A DNA stretch of 9,721 nt from Balneolales bacterium (GTDB lineage: Bacteria; Bacteroidota; Rhodothermia; Balneolales; Balneolaceae), in contig JAURMN010000072.1 in NCBI GenBank assembly GCA_030830725.1, positions 1-9,721 of the forward strand, read 5' to 3'. Under the pieces are notes generated by a model, which was given only the letters and a program-made list of their open reading frames with translations, did no database searches and had not been told where the DNA came from. Made by a program: the position numbers and the translations under genes. Below, in pieces: positions 1 to 6,572 of this stretch; position 1 is the first letter of the stretch, and each line of letters begins with the position of its first letter.

Positions 1-2
1 TA

Positions 3-626
3 ATCCAGACATTCTCCGGAATGGCAGAGAAATCGAAAGCTGTTCACTTTGAGGTGATAGAGGAGGGCGTTCCCTATGAGTATATCGTGGATGAGATGAA
101 ATATCATGATCTGTTGGTGATTGGTCGGGAGTCTCACTTTTTTTATAATCGGCCGGAGCAGAAAACCGATACAGTGGAGCAGGTGATCAAAAAAGGGATA
201 TCGTCGACATTGGTGGTTCTGGATGAATATCATGAGGTAGAAAAGGTGCTGATTGCGTTTGATGGCAGTGATGCAGCTGCACGAACCCTGCAACATTTTG
301 TACATCTGCAGCCTTATGGAAAAGATGTTGAAATTGACTTAGTGCATGTGCCATCGAGTAAGGATTTGGCGGATGAAGAGGAGTCAGAGTGGTTGCTCAG
401 CCGAGCGGAACACTTTTTGCGTGATCATGGCTTTGCCTATGTCATGAAAACGATTCTGGAACACGGAGATCCGGCGCAGAGAATTTTGGAACGTCTAGAG
501 GTGGCACCGGTGGACATGCTCCTGCTTGGGGCTCACTCTGTTTCTGCGATTAAACGGCTTACACTGGGATCGACCACGCATGAGCTGATCAAAGAGTCTA
601 GTATCCCGCTATTTTTGGGACATTGA
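3..626 (+). CDS. Tandem-domain universal stress protein (UspA family), 5'-truncated
   Basis: The reading frame is open to the window edge with no stop before the ATG at 21, and the first visible residues already lie inside a Usp fold, so the true start is upstream. What remains is the second half of a first Usp domain (DLLVIGRES near codon 37, ending STLVVLDE) and a complete second domain running from VEKVLIAFDGSD to the C-terminus. Two-domain Usp proteins of about 280 residues are common; they bind ATP or act as stress-responsive regulators in the cytoplasm. The usual nucleotide signature G-2X-G-9X-G(S/T) appears in domain 2 as GAHS-9X-GST, with Ser replacing the second Gly. Domain 1 lacks a recognisable signature, so ATP binding is uncertain. 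The cation ATPase follows 56 nt downstream on the same strand with no obvious terminator between, suggesting co-transcription. Family assignment is firm; the partner or signal is unknown. Confidence 0.88.
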   Translation: MQTFSGMAEKSKAVHFEVIEEGVPYEYIVDEMKYHDLLVIGRESHFFYNRPEQKTDTVEQVIKKGISSTLVVLDEYHEVEKVLIAFDGSDAAARTLQHFVHLQPYGKDVEIDLVHVPSSKDLADEEESEWLLSRAEHFLRDHGFAYVMKTILEHGDPAQRILERLEVAPVDMLLLGAHSVSAIKRLTLGSTTHELIKESSIPLFLGH

Positions 627-682
627 GATTACGATGTTTAGATGTGATTCTTTTCAGGGATACCTCTTGTAATGGATCAGAT

Positions 683-3463
683 ATGATCACCGTTCCGGAG
701 GATGGGTGGGCTCGTGATGCCGATCAACTTATGAAAGAGCTGCAGAGCTCGGTCGAGGAGGGGCTGACAGATCAAGAAGCGGAAGCGCGACTTCGTCATT
801 TCGGCCCAAACCGAAAACGAGAACCAGAGCGAGTTTCTGCAGCGGCCATTCTGCTAAATCAGTTTAAAAGTCTGATTATTCTCCTGCTCTTTATCGCCGC
901 AGTGATTTCCTACTTTTTAGGGGATATCCCAGAGACTATTGCGATCGTGGTTGTCATTATGCTAAATGCTCAGATTGGATTTTGGACAGAATGGCGAGGA
1001 AGACGATCCATGGAAGCTCTGTTACGCATGGGGGAAGTACCGACCCGCGTAGTTCGAAACGGGCAAACGATCTGGTTGGATGCTGAGGAACTGGTCCCCG
1101 GAGATATGGTAGTTCTGGAAGGGGGCGACATGGTTCCGGCGGATTGTAGACTGGTACGGAGTTCACGCCTCCAAACGAATGAGTCGTCGCTTACAGGGGA
1201 AAGTCTTCCGGTGGATAAGGATATTGAGGTTTGTGAAGTGGAGGTAGGCCTGAGTGATCGCTTCAATATGGTCTTTCAAGGTACATTTGTGGTGCGAGGG
1301 TCGGCTCAGGCACTGGTCTTGATGACTGGATTGAAAACGGAACTTGGGAAGATTTCCGAATTAGTTCGCACAGCTCAAGAAGAACGAACCCCATTGGAAG
1401 AAAGACTCGAGGCACTAGGGGGAAGATTAATTTTGATAACCCTGGTGATTGCATTTGTGATCTTTTTGATTGGATATGTGCGGGATTATGATGTCCTCGA
1501 GATGTTGGAAACGGCGATTGCGCTCGCGGTTGCGGCCATTCCAGAGGGGTTGCCAGTGGTAGCCACCATTTCGCTTGCTAATGGAATGCGCATGATGGTT
1601 CGTCAAAACGCGGTGATGACCCGATTGTCAAGTGTGGAGACGCTGGGCTCGACGACAATGATTTGTACCGATAAGACCGGGACATTGACCGAAAATGAGA
1701 TGAGAGTGAGAGGTGTGGTCATGGATCTGAGGGATGAACCGATGTGGATTTCTGGGACTTTTTGGAAAAAAAGGAGTTTAGAGGACTCGGACTCGGCCAC
1801 TTTAACCGAGCCTGAATCTGACTCTAAACTTGAGTATGAACCCGAATCTGAGCCGGAACTTTTTAACACCTATCCACTAAATGTCATTCGAAGGGTATCC
1901 ATTCTTTGTAACAATGCAACTGTAGATAAAAAAATAAAAACAGGTGATCCATTAGAAATAGCCCTATTAGAAAGCTTTATATCGATAAAATACGATAAAT
2001 TAGAATCGTTGAGTCACACCGATCGACTGCGAGAAGAAGCCTTTGACTCTGCAACGAAAATGATGGCAGTTTGGGTGCATTCAGAGGAGTATGGGAACGA
2101 GGTCTATGTGAAAGGAGCTCCCGGAGTGGTGCTTTCTCACTGTGTAAATATGGCGAGTGAATCGGAAGGAGCGATTCATAAGGAGGATTCAAAGGCTATG
2201 GTCAGGCCTCTAACGGAGGAAGAGCGAGACAAGTGGGGTCAACTAATCGCGACCTATGCCTCTCAGGGATTTCGACTCTTAGGATTGGCCCGAAAAGCCT
2301 CTAAGGGTGATCCTGCCACAGAGCACCCGTATGAAGCATTAACTTTTCTCGGGTTTCTTTTGCTGTCTGATCCACCACGTATAGATGTGCGAGAGGCTAT
2401 AGAATCGTGTAAAGAGGCGGGAATCCGAGTGATCATGCTTACTGGTGATCAACCCGAAACGGCTGTCTATGTGGCACGCGAGGTGGGATTACTCTATCCG
2501 GAGGAGTCGGGCCGAGCCATTCACGGAGATCACTTGCCGGAGCTTGAAGAAATTGAAGCGATTCCCTCAAAAATGGAAGAGATCTACGAAGCAAACATTT
2601 TCGCACGAATCACGCCGCGCCAAAAACTCGATTTGATCCAATTTTATCAAAACAGAGGGGAAGTGGTGGCCATGACCGGTGATGGTGTGAATGATGCTCC
2701 TGCCTTAAAAAAAGCAGATATCGGAGTAGCGATGGGCCAAAGAGGTACGCAAGTGGCCATGGATGCATCGGATATGATCTTACGCGATGACGCATTAGGT
2801 ACCATTGTGAAAGCCATTCGCCAAGGTCGCGTCATCTTTCAAAATATCCGGCGCTTTATCCTTTTTTTGTTGAGCTGTAATGTGAGTGAGATTTTTCTGG
2901 TTGCAATGACTACAACCTATGGTGTTTTAATCACGCCTCTTCAAATTCTATTTCTGAATCTGGTAACGGATGTATTTCCGGCTCTTGCACTCGGGATGAA
3001 CAAAGGTGAAAATGGGGTAATGGAGCAGTCTCCTCGAGACCCTAAGGAGCCTCTCATTACCCGACATCATTGGGGCGAAATCATTGGATATGGAGCTGTA
3101 ATTGCCTCGTTATCCATACTGGGAGCCTGGATATCCGTGAATTATCTTGGAGCAAAAGAGAGTCAACTGATCACGATCATCTTTTATATTCTGGCCTTGT
3201 CGCAATTAGCACATGTCTTGAATATGCGAGGCCCGAAAAGCGATTTGTTTCGGAATGAGGTAATTCGAAACAAGTGGGTATGGCTTGCAGTGGGAATATG
3301 TTTGCTATTGCTGGGTGGCGTTTATTGGATTCCGATTTTGCAGAGCGTCTTGTCGATTAAAACACTAAGCCCGGAAATCTGGATGGTAATTATCCTTTGC
3401 AGTGGATCTGTAATTGGGATAGGACACGCTTGGTTGCGATGGTCGAAAAAGGGATGGGATTAG
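683..3463 (+). CDS. P2A-type cation-transporting ATPase (SERCA/PacL-like, probable Ca2+ pump)
   Basis: Cytoplasmic-membrane pump that couples ATP hydrolysis to cation export. From the ATG at 683 it has 926 residues, close to the family norm. In order: N-terminal actuator region, TM1-TM2, actuator TGES (171-174), TM3, TM4 with PEGLP (from 287), phosphorylation motif DKTGT (Asp330), nucleotide-binding domain with KGAP, hinge motifs MLTGD (from 585) and TGDGVND (from 665), then TM5-TM10. The transport-site pattern resembles SERCA: VAAIPEGLP in TM4, N and E in CNVSEIF of TM5, NLVTD in TM6. The TM8 position that is Glu in SERCA appears to be Gln (ALSQLAH), so the second Ca2+ site may be altered. 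Ca2+ is the best guess; Na+ or Mn2+ cannot be excluded. The frame extends upstream to a TTG at 623 overlapping the Usp stop, but ATG 683 fits where family homology begins. Residues 367-393 are an unusual acidic insert. Confidence 0.93.
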   Translation: MITVPEDGWARDADQLMKELQSSVEEGLTDQEAEARLRHFGPNRKREPERVSAAAILLNQFKSLIILLLFIAAVISYFLGDIPETIAIVVVIMLNAQIGFWTEWRGRRSMEALLRMGEVPTRVVRNGQTIWLDAEELVPGDMVVLEGGDMVPADCRLVRSSRLQTNESSLTGESLPVDKDIEVCEVEVGLSDRFNMVFQGTFVVRGSAQALVLMTGLKTELGKISELVRTAQEERTPLEERLEALGGRLILITLVIAFVIFLIGYVRDYDVLEMLETAIALAVAAIPEGLPVVATISLANGMRMMVRQNAVMTRLSSVETLGSTTMICTDKTGTLTENEMRVRGVVMDLRDEPMWISGTFWKKRSLEDSDSATLTEPESDSKLEYEPESEPELFNTYPLNVIRRVSILCNNATVDKKIKTGDPLEIALLESFISIKYDKLESLSHTDRLREEAFDSATKMMAVWVHSEEYGNEVYVKGAPGVVLSHCVNMASESEGAIHKEDSKAMVRPLTEEERDKWGQLIATYASQGFRLLGLARKASKGDPATEHPYEALTFLGFLLLSDPPRIDVREAIESCKEAGIRVIMLTGDQPETAVYVAREVGLLYPEESGRAIHGDHLPELEEIEAIPSKMEEIYEANIFARITPRQKLDLIQFYQNRGEVVAMTGDGVNDAPALKKADIGVAMGQRGTQVAMDASDMILRDDALGTIVKAIRQGRVIFQNIRRFILFLLSCNVSEIFLVAMTTTYGVLITPLQILFLNLVTDVFPALALGMNKGENGVMEQSPRDPKEPLITRHHWGEIIGYGAVIASLSILGAWISVNYLGAKESQLITIIFYILALSQLAHVLNMRGPKSDLFRNEVIRNKWVWLAVGICLLLLGGVYWIPILQSVLSIKTLSPEIWMVIILCSGSVIGIGHAWLRWSKKGWD

Positions 3464-3492
3464 AGAACTTTAGTCGATGCCAAAAGAAGAAG

Positions 3493-3566
3493 TACGCCCG
3501 GGAGGATTCGAACCCCCAACCTCCTGATCCGTAGTCAGACGCTCTATCCAGTTGAGCTACGGGCGC
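3493..3566 (-). tRNA. tRNA-Arg (anticodon ACG)
   Basis: Read on the minus strand this folds as a complete 74-nt cloverleaf including the discriminator A. The acceptor is GCGCCCG against CGGGCGT, U8 and A9 follow, and the D stem is GCTC/GAGC with a GG-containing loop. The anticodon stem is TCTGA/TCAGG around loop CTACGGA, the variable loop is AGGTT, and the T arm GGGGG-TTCGAAT-CCTCC closes well. Anticodon ACG reads Arg CGU, and CGC/CGA after A34-to-inosine editing by TadA. The terminal 1-72 pair is G-U rather than G-C. No 3' CCA is encoded (CTT follows), so CCA must be added post-transcriptionally. The downstream T-rich run ACTTCTTCTTTT could serve as a weak 3' end signal. The gene sits 40 nt past the stop codon of the EEP-fold lipoprotein on the same strand and converges on the ATPase gene. 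Confidence 0.96.
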
Positions 3567-3572
3567 ATTCCA

Positions 3573-3608
3573 GAAAGGAAAGACGTTAAAGTTACCGCCT
3601 TTCCTTTC
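3573..3608 (-). repeat. Perfect 10-bp inverted repeat between lipoprotein stop codon and tRNA-Arg
   Basis: On the minus strand GAAAGGAAAG (3608-3599) is followed 16 nt later by its exact complement CTTTCCTTTC (3582-3573). The left arm overlaps the last two bases of the lipoprotein gene's TGA stop, and the right arm ends 6 nt before the tRNA 5' end. No U-run follows (TGGAAT does), so it is not a textbook intrinsic terminator. It could act as a transcript-end stabiliser, a weak terminator, or a processing structure separating mRNA from tRNA. The inverted repeat is seen directly; the role is inference. Confidence 0.55.
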
Positions 3609-4524
3609 AATATTCAATAGTGATGTCTACCAAAATTGGAAAGTGATCCGAGACGTAGCATTCATTTCGTAAATCGTCGATGGCGGAATAGGAGTTGACA
3701 CGAAACTCATCACTAACAAATACATAATCGATTCGACCATCGGCTTCACGATAACCATTAGGAATCACATTGAATCCGTTGAAGGTGGTCACAGGACCGA
3801 CAGGGGGTGTTTCAGAGACGATATAGGAGTCTAAGAGGAATGAGGAAAAGACCTCAATGGGCGCGGTGCCAGGCCCGGTATTGAAATCTCCCATCGCAAT
3901 AACGGGTAATGATGTTTCGCCAAATTGGCGTAGTACCTGGATTTTATCGCGAATTAAACGGGCGGATTCAAGGCGAGCTTCTTGACCAATATGGTCGAAG
4001 TGCGCGTTGAGTATGAGCAATGGAGTTTGCTGTGAGACCGGTTCCGAACTACGCTCCAACACAATGACATAGGTTGCAATGCGCTCCATAGAGGCATCCC
4101 ATCCGACTGAAGGCCTTGATGGGATATCGGAAAGCCAAAATGTTCCGGAATCGATAATCTCAAATCGGGAGGTATCGATGAAGATGGCGCTATATTCACC
4201 AGCTTGAGCTCCGTCATCTCGCCCTACTCCAACATAGGGGAAGTCAGAAAGTATATTATCTAACCACTCAACTTGATGATGTAAACCTTCCTGAATTCCA
4301 ATAAGAGATGCACTAGATTCCTGAATTACATCTGCGGCAAACTCACGACGCAATTCCCAGCGATTTACTCCATCGCCAGGATTATCGTACCGTAAGTTGA
4401 AGGTCATCACACGAAGCGAATGATCTCCGCTTTGACCTTCTGATTGGGAGGCACAAGCGGAACTAAGTAAAACCAATGTGATGATGCCTGCTACTTTCAA
4501 AATTGTGTTTGCATGAGGCATCAT
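3607..4524 (-). CDS. Endonuclease/exonuclease/phosphatase (EEP) fold lipoprotein
   Basis: 305-residue predicted lipoprotein: hydrophobic signal segment at about 8-23 and lipobox LSSAC with the lipidated Cys at 24, so it is likely exported and membrane-anchored. The rest is one EEP-fold domain (DNase I/sphingomyelinase-like) with all the usual metal and catalytic motifs: Asn43 in TFNLRYDNPGDG, Glu79 in GIQEG, His175 in NAHFD, Asp213 and Asn215 in GDFN, Asp266 in RIDYVF, Asp293-His294 in SDHFP. This supports an Mg2+-dependent phosphodiesterase or phosphatase. An extracytoplasmic location fits scavenging of nucleic acid, phospholipid or other phosphoesters, but the substrate cannot be read from sequence. 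The start is one of two consecutive ATG codons with no Shine-Dalgarno. It follows ahcY by 27 nt on the same strand, so read-through transcription is likely, although no metabolic link is apparent. Confidence 0.9.
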   Translation of the reverse strand: MMPHANTILKVAGIITLVLLSSACASQSEGQSGDHSLRVMTFNLRYDNPGDGVNRWELRREFAADVIQESSASLIGIQEGLHHQVEWLDNILSDFPYVGVGRDDGAQAGEYSAIFIDTSRFEIIDSGTFWLSDIPSRPSVGWDASMERIATYVIVLERSSEPVSQQTPLLILNAHFDHIGQEARLESARLIRDKIQVLRQFGETSLPVIAMGDFNTGPGTAPIEVFSSFLLDSYIVSETPPVGPVTTFNGFNVIPNGYREADGRIDYVFVSDEFRVNSYSAIDDLRNECYVSDHFPILVDITIEY

Positions 4525-4543
4525 CGCATTCGATTGAATTGCG
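4525..4543 (-). repeat. Short imperfect inverted repeat directly upstream of the EEP lipoprotein start
   Basis: Within the 27-nt ahcY-to-lipoprotein spacer the minus strand reads CGCAATTCAATCGAATGCG, abutting the ATG. CGCA pairs with TGCG and TTC with GAA around a four-base loop, leaving one bulged base: seven pairs in all. Such a hairpin next to a start codon could damp translation of the second gene or mark an RNA-processing point. It is short and may be chance. Confidence 0.3.
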
Positions 4544-4551
4544 TTAAAGAA

Positions 4552-5862
4552 TCAGTAGCGATACCATTCAGGCTTGAATGGTCCGTCAGCACTCACCCCA
4601 ATATAGGCGGCTTGTTCGGCTGAAAGAACATCGATTTCCGCTCCGATTTTCGACAGGTGCAGCCGTGCCACTTTTTCGTCCAGATCTTTTGGCAATACGT
4701 GTACACCGATTTCGAACTCTTCAGAACGTGTCCAAAGGGCAATCTGAGCCAGAGTCTGGTTGGTAAAGGAGTTACTCATCACAAAGGATGGGTGACCTGT
4801 AGCATTTCCGAGGTTCATCAGACGGCCCTGGGATAGAAGAATGATCTCACGTCCGTCGGAGAATCGATACATATCCACCTGAGGCTTGATGTTGATCTCC
4901 TCGGTGTTTTGCTTCAACCATTTCACATCGATTTCATTGTCGAAGTGACCGATGTTCCCCACAATGGCTTTGTCTTTCATGCTCTTGAAGTTCTCACCGG
5001 TAAGGATATCTTTGTTCCCAGTTGCAGTCACAACAATATCGGCCAATTTCACAGCATCGGCCATTTTAAGCACCTGATAGCCGTCCATGGCAGCTTGTAG
5101 CGCACAAATCGGATCGATTTCGGTGACAATCACGCGAGCGCCGGCGCCACGAAGTGAAGCAGCAGAGCCTTTTCCAACGTCCCCGTATCCGGCAACCACG
5201 GCCACTTTACCGGCCATCATGACATCGGTAGCGCGACGAATCGCATCCACACAAGACTCGCGGCAGCCGTACTTGTTATCGAATTTAGACTTGGTAACAG
5301 AATCGTTCACGTTAATAGCCGGCATCGGCAGGGTTCCTGCTTTCATCCGCTCATACAGACGGTGAACACCGGTAGTGGTCTCTTCTGAAATCCCTTTAAC
5401 CTGTGCGGCAATTTCTGGATAGTGATCCAGGACCATATTCGTCAGATCTCCACCATCGTCCAAGATCATATTCAGAGGTTGTTCATCATTACCAAAGTAA
5501 AGTGTTTGCTCGATACACCATTCATACTCCTCTTCAGTCATTCCTTTCCATGCGTAAACCGGAATTCCGGCCGCAGCAATCGCAGCGGCAGCGTGGTCTT
5601 GGGTGGAATAAATATTACAAGAAGACCAGGTAACGTCAGCACCCAGATCGACCAGGGTTTCGATGAGCACAGCAGTTTGAATGGTCATGTGAAGACATCC
5701 GGCAATACGTGCGCCCTTGAGTGGTTTTAAAGGTCCATACTCTTCACGAAGGGCCATCAGACCTGGCATTTCGGCTTCGGCAAGACGGATCTCTTTTCGG
5801 CCAAACTCCGCTAGTGTAATGTCTTTTACTTTGTATGGAAGTTTCTCTGTATTTGTCGACAT
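4552..5862 (-). CDS. ahcY: S-adenosylhomocysteine hydrolase (adenosylhomocysteinase)
   Basis: Cytoplasmic NAD+-dependent enzyme that reversibly splits S-adenosylhomocysteine into adenosine and homocysteine, relieving product inhibition of methyltransferases and feeding the methionine cycle. The 436 residues cover the whole family. Visible motifs: GCLHM with His58, the substrate-binding loop around CNIYSTQDHAAAA (83-94), DDGGDLT (135-141), SEETTTG with Glu161, SVTKSKFDN with Lys191, Asp195 and Asn196, the NAD-binding Rossmann loop GYGDVGKG (225-232), GHFDNE with His307, HPSFVMSNSF, and the C-terminal tail FKPEWYRY, whose Lys and Tyr reach the partner subunit's NAD in this tetrameric family. 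At this length it is the short form, without the roughly 40-residue insert seen in mycobacterial and many proteobacterial enzymes. The ATG at 5862 is preceded by an A/T-rich stretch with no Shine-Dalgarno. All catalytic residues are present; I see nothing damaged. Confidence 0.98.
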   Translation of the reverse strand: MSTNTEKLPYKVKDITLAEFGRKEIRLAEAEMPGLMALREEYGPLKPLKGARIAGCLHMTIQTAVLIETLVDLGADVTWSSCNIYSTQDHAAAAIAAAGIPVYAWKGMTEEEYEWCIEQTLYFGNDEQPLNMILDDGGDLTNMVLDHYPEIAAQVKGISEETTTGVHRLYERMKAGTLPMPAINVNDSVTKSKFDNKYGCRESCVDAIRRATDVMMAGKVAVVAGYGDVGKGSAASLRGAGARVIVTEIDPICALQAAMDGYQVLKMADAVKLADIVVTATGNKDILTGENFKSMKDKAIVGNIGHFDNEIDVKWLKQNTEEINIKPQVDMYRFSDGREIILLSQGRLMNLGNATGHPSFVMSNSFTNQTLAQIALWTRSEEFEIGVHVLPKDLDEKVARLHLSKIGAEIDVLSAEQAAYIGVSADGPFKPEWYRY

Positions 5863-5961
5863 GATATAGGTTTTATTGGTTTAATTGGGCTTTACACCCA
5901 TTGTGGTTCGGGACTAAGTACCCGAATGATGACTTTATTTCTTTGGAGAATGACGAAACCA
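5863..5961 (-). promoter_or_regulatory. ahcY 5' leader with two small hairpins
   Basis: 99 nt separate the tlpA-like stop from the ahcY ATG. On the minus strand there is a perfect 6-bp stem TTCGGG/CCCGAA with an 8-nt loop (5926-5907), then a 4-bp stem TGGG/CCCA with a 7-nt loop (5900-5886), then an A-rich run to the start. Neither stem is followed by a U-run. The region probably carries the end of the tlpA transcript and/or the ahcY promoter. SAM- or SAH-sensing leaders are known upstream of ahcY in other bacteria, but I could not match this to the SAM-II, SAM/SAH or SAH riboswitch consensus from memory. Confidence 0.4.
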
Positions 5962-6492
5962 TCATTCACTCTCTCTGTATTCCAGGAAAATGGATTTTAC
6001 GTGGTTATAATCCCCCTCTTTACCTCTTGATCCGAGTTCGGCTTTGATCACCTCTCCATTTGGGGCAATGTACACTTTGAAGGGGATAGCACCCATCTGG
6101 AATTTCTCAAACACGTCATATTCATCAAAAAGATATTCAAAAGTGTATTCTTCTTCGGCCTTGAAATCGATGGCATCCTCAATACCGTCGGTCATGCCCA
6201 CAGTAACGGCAAGCATTTCGAATTCATCGGGATACTCATCCTTGAGTTGCTGCATGGCCGGAAATACCTGCAAGCAGGGTCCACACCAGGTTTCCCAAAA
6301 GTCGATGACCAGAAATTTTCCGTAGTAATCCGCGAGAGCAACTTCATTCCCATCCAAATCTGTGAAACGTGCACCTTCGAGTACTTCGGCGGCTTCACGG
6401 AATTCAGGTACTGCGGGCTTATTGTCACCAGAACAAGCGGAAAAGAACAGAAGCGTGCCTGCTAGCAGGTACAGAATAGAAAATTGTTTCAT
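5962..6492 (-). CDS. TlpA-like thiol-disulfide oxidoreductase, lipoprotein
   Basis: 176-residue thioredoxin-fold protein with an export signal: hydrophobic segment at about 4-19 and lipobox FFSAC, lipidated Cys at 20. The mature domain follows the TlpA/ResA/AhpC-TSA pattern: ARFTDLDGNEV strand, YYGKFLVIDFWETWCGPC with active-site Cys70 and Cys73, a helix, then GAIPFKVYIAPNGEVI containing the cis-Pro at 137. Family members reduce or exchange disulfides of secreted or envelope proteins, for example in cytochrome c maturation; no cytochrome gene is visible here, so its client is unknown. The residue after cis-Pro is Phe, where Thr is usual in thioredoxins. Acidic content is high (EYPDEFE, FKAEEEYTFEYLFDEYD). 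It is the first gene of the minus-strand block and diverges from lhgO. The ATG lacks a Shine-Dalgarno. Confidence 0.92.
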   Translation of the reverse strand: MKQFSILYLLAGTLLFFSACSGDNKPAVPEFREAAEVLEGARFTDLDGNEVALADYYGKFLVIDFWETWCGPCLQVFPAMQQLKDEYPDEFEMLAVTVGMTDGIEDAIDFKAEEEYTFEYLFDEYDVFEKFQMGAIPFKVYIAPNGEVIKAELGSRGKEGDYNHVKSIFLEYRESE

Positions 6493-6572
6493 GGGTCAGA
6501 ATAGTTCGATTGAATCCGCACGGAATTCATTATTTTCACAAAGATTTGAAAGATAAAAAGGATCTTTTAAAG
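6493..6572. promoter_or_regulatory. Divergent intergenic region between tlpA-like gene and lhgO
   Basis: 80 nt that must carry promoters for both divergent genes unless either start is mis-set. On the plus strand TTG (6510-6512) lies 18 nt before TATTTTCA (6531-6538), a partial match to the Bacteroidota promoter pattern TTTG-N~19-TAnnTTTG. An AAAGG at 6558-6562 could help ribosomes reach the ATG at 6573. The promoter assignment is by eye and weak. Confidence 0.3.

Noticed and set aside
623..682. Upstream TTG start extending the ATPase by 20 residues
   Set aside because: The extension (start of MRLRCLDVILFRD) has no family counterpart that I recognise, and ATG 683 sits just before where homology begins. 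It is not fully excluded.
1603..1869. Serine-rich minus-strand open frame
   Set aside because: It is simply the antisense of the acidic insert and P-domain of the ATPase; its serine richness mirrors the Glu/Ser codons on the plus strand.
3390..3617. 75-codon minus-strand open frame across the tRNA
   Set aside because: Its centre (VAQLDRASD, GFESSRA) is the well-known spurious translation of a tRNA gene.
5863..5961. Known SAH or SAM riboswitch upstream of ahcY
   Set aside because: I could not align the leader to any consensus I can recall, so I report only hairpins and not a named riboswitch.
6510..6572. Upstream TTG start extending LhgO by 21 residues
   Set aside because: The extra residues are polar and unrelated to the family; ATG 6573 is followed almost at once by the FAD-binding fold and is preceded by an A/G-rich stretch.
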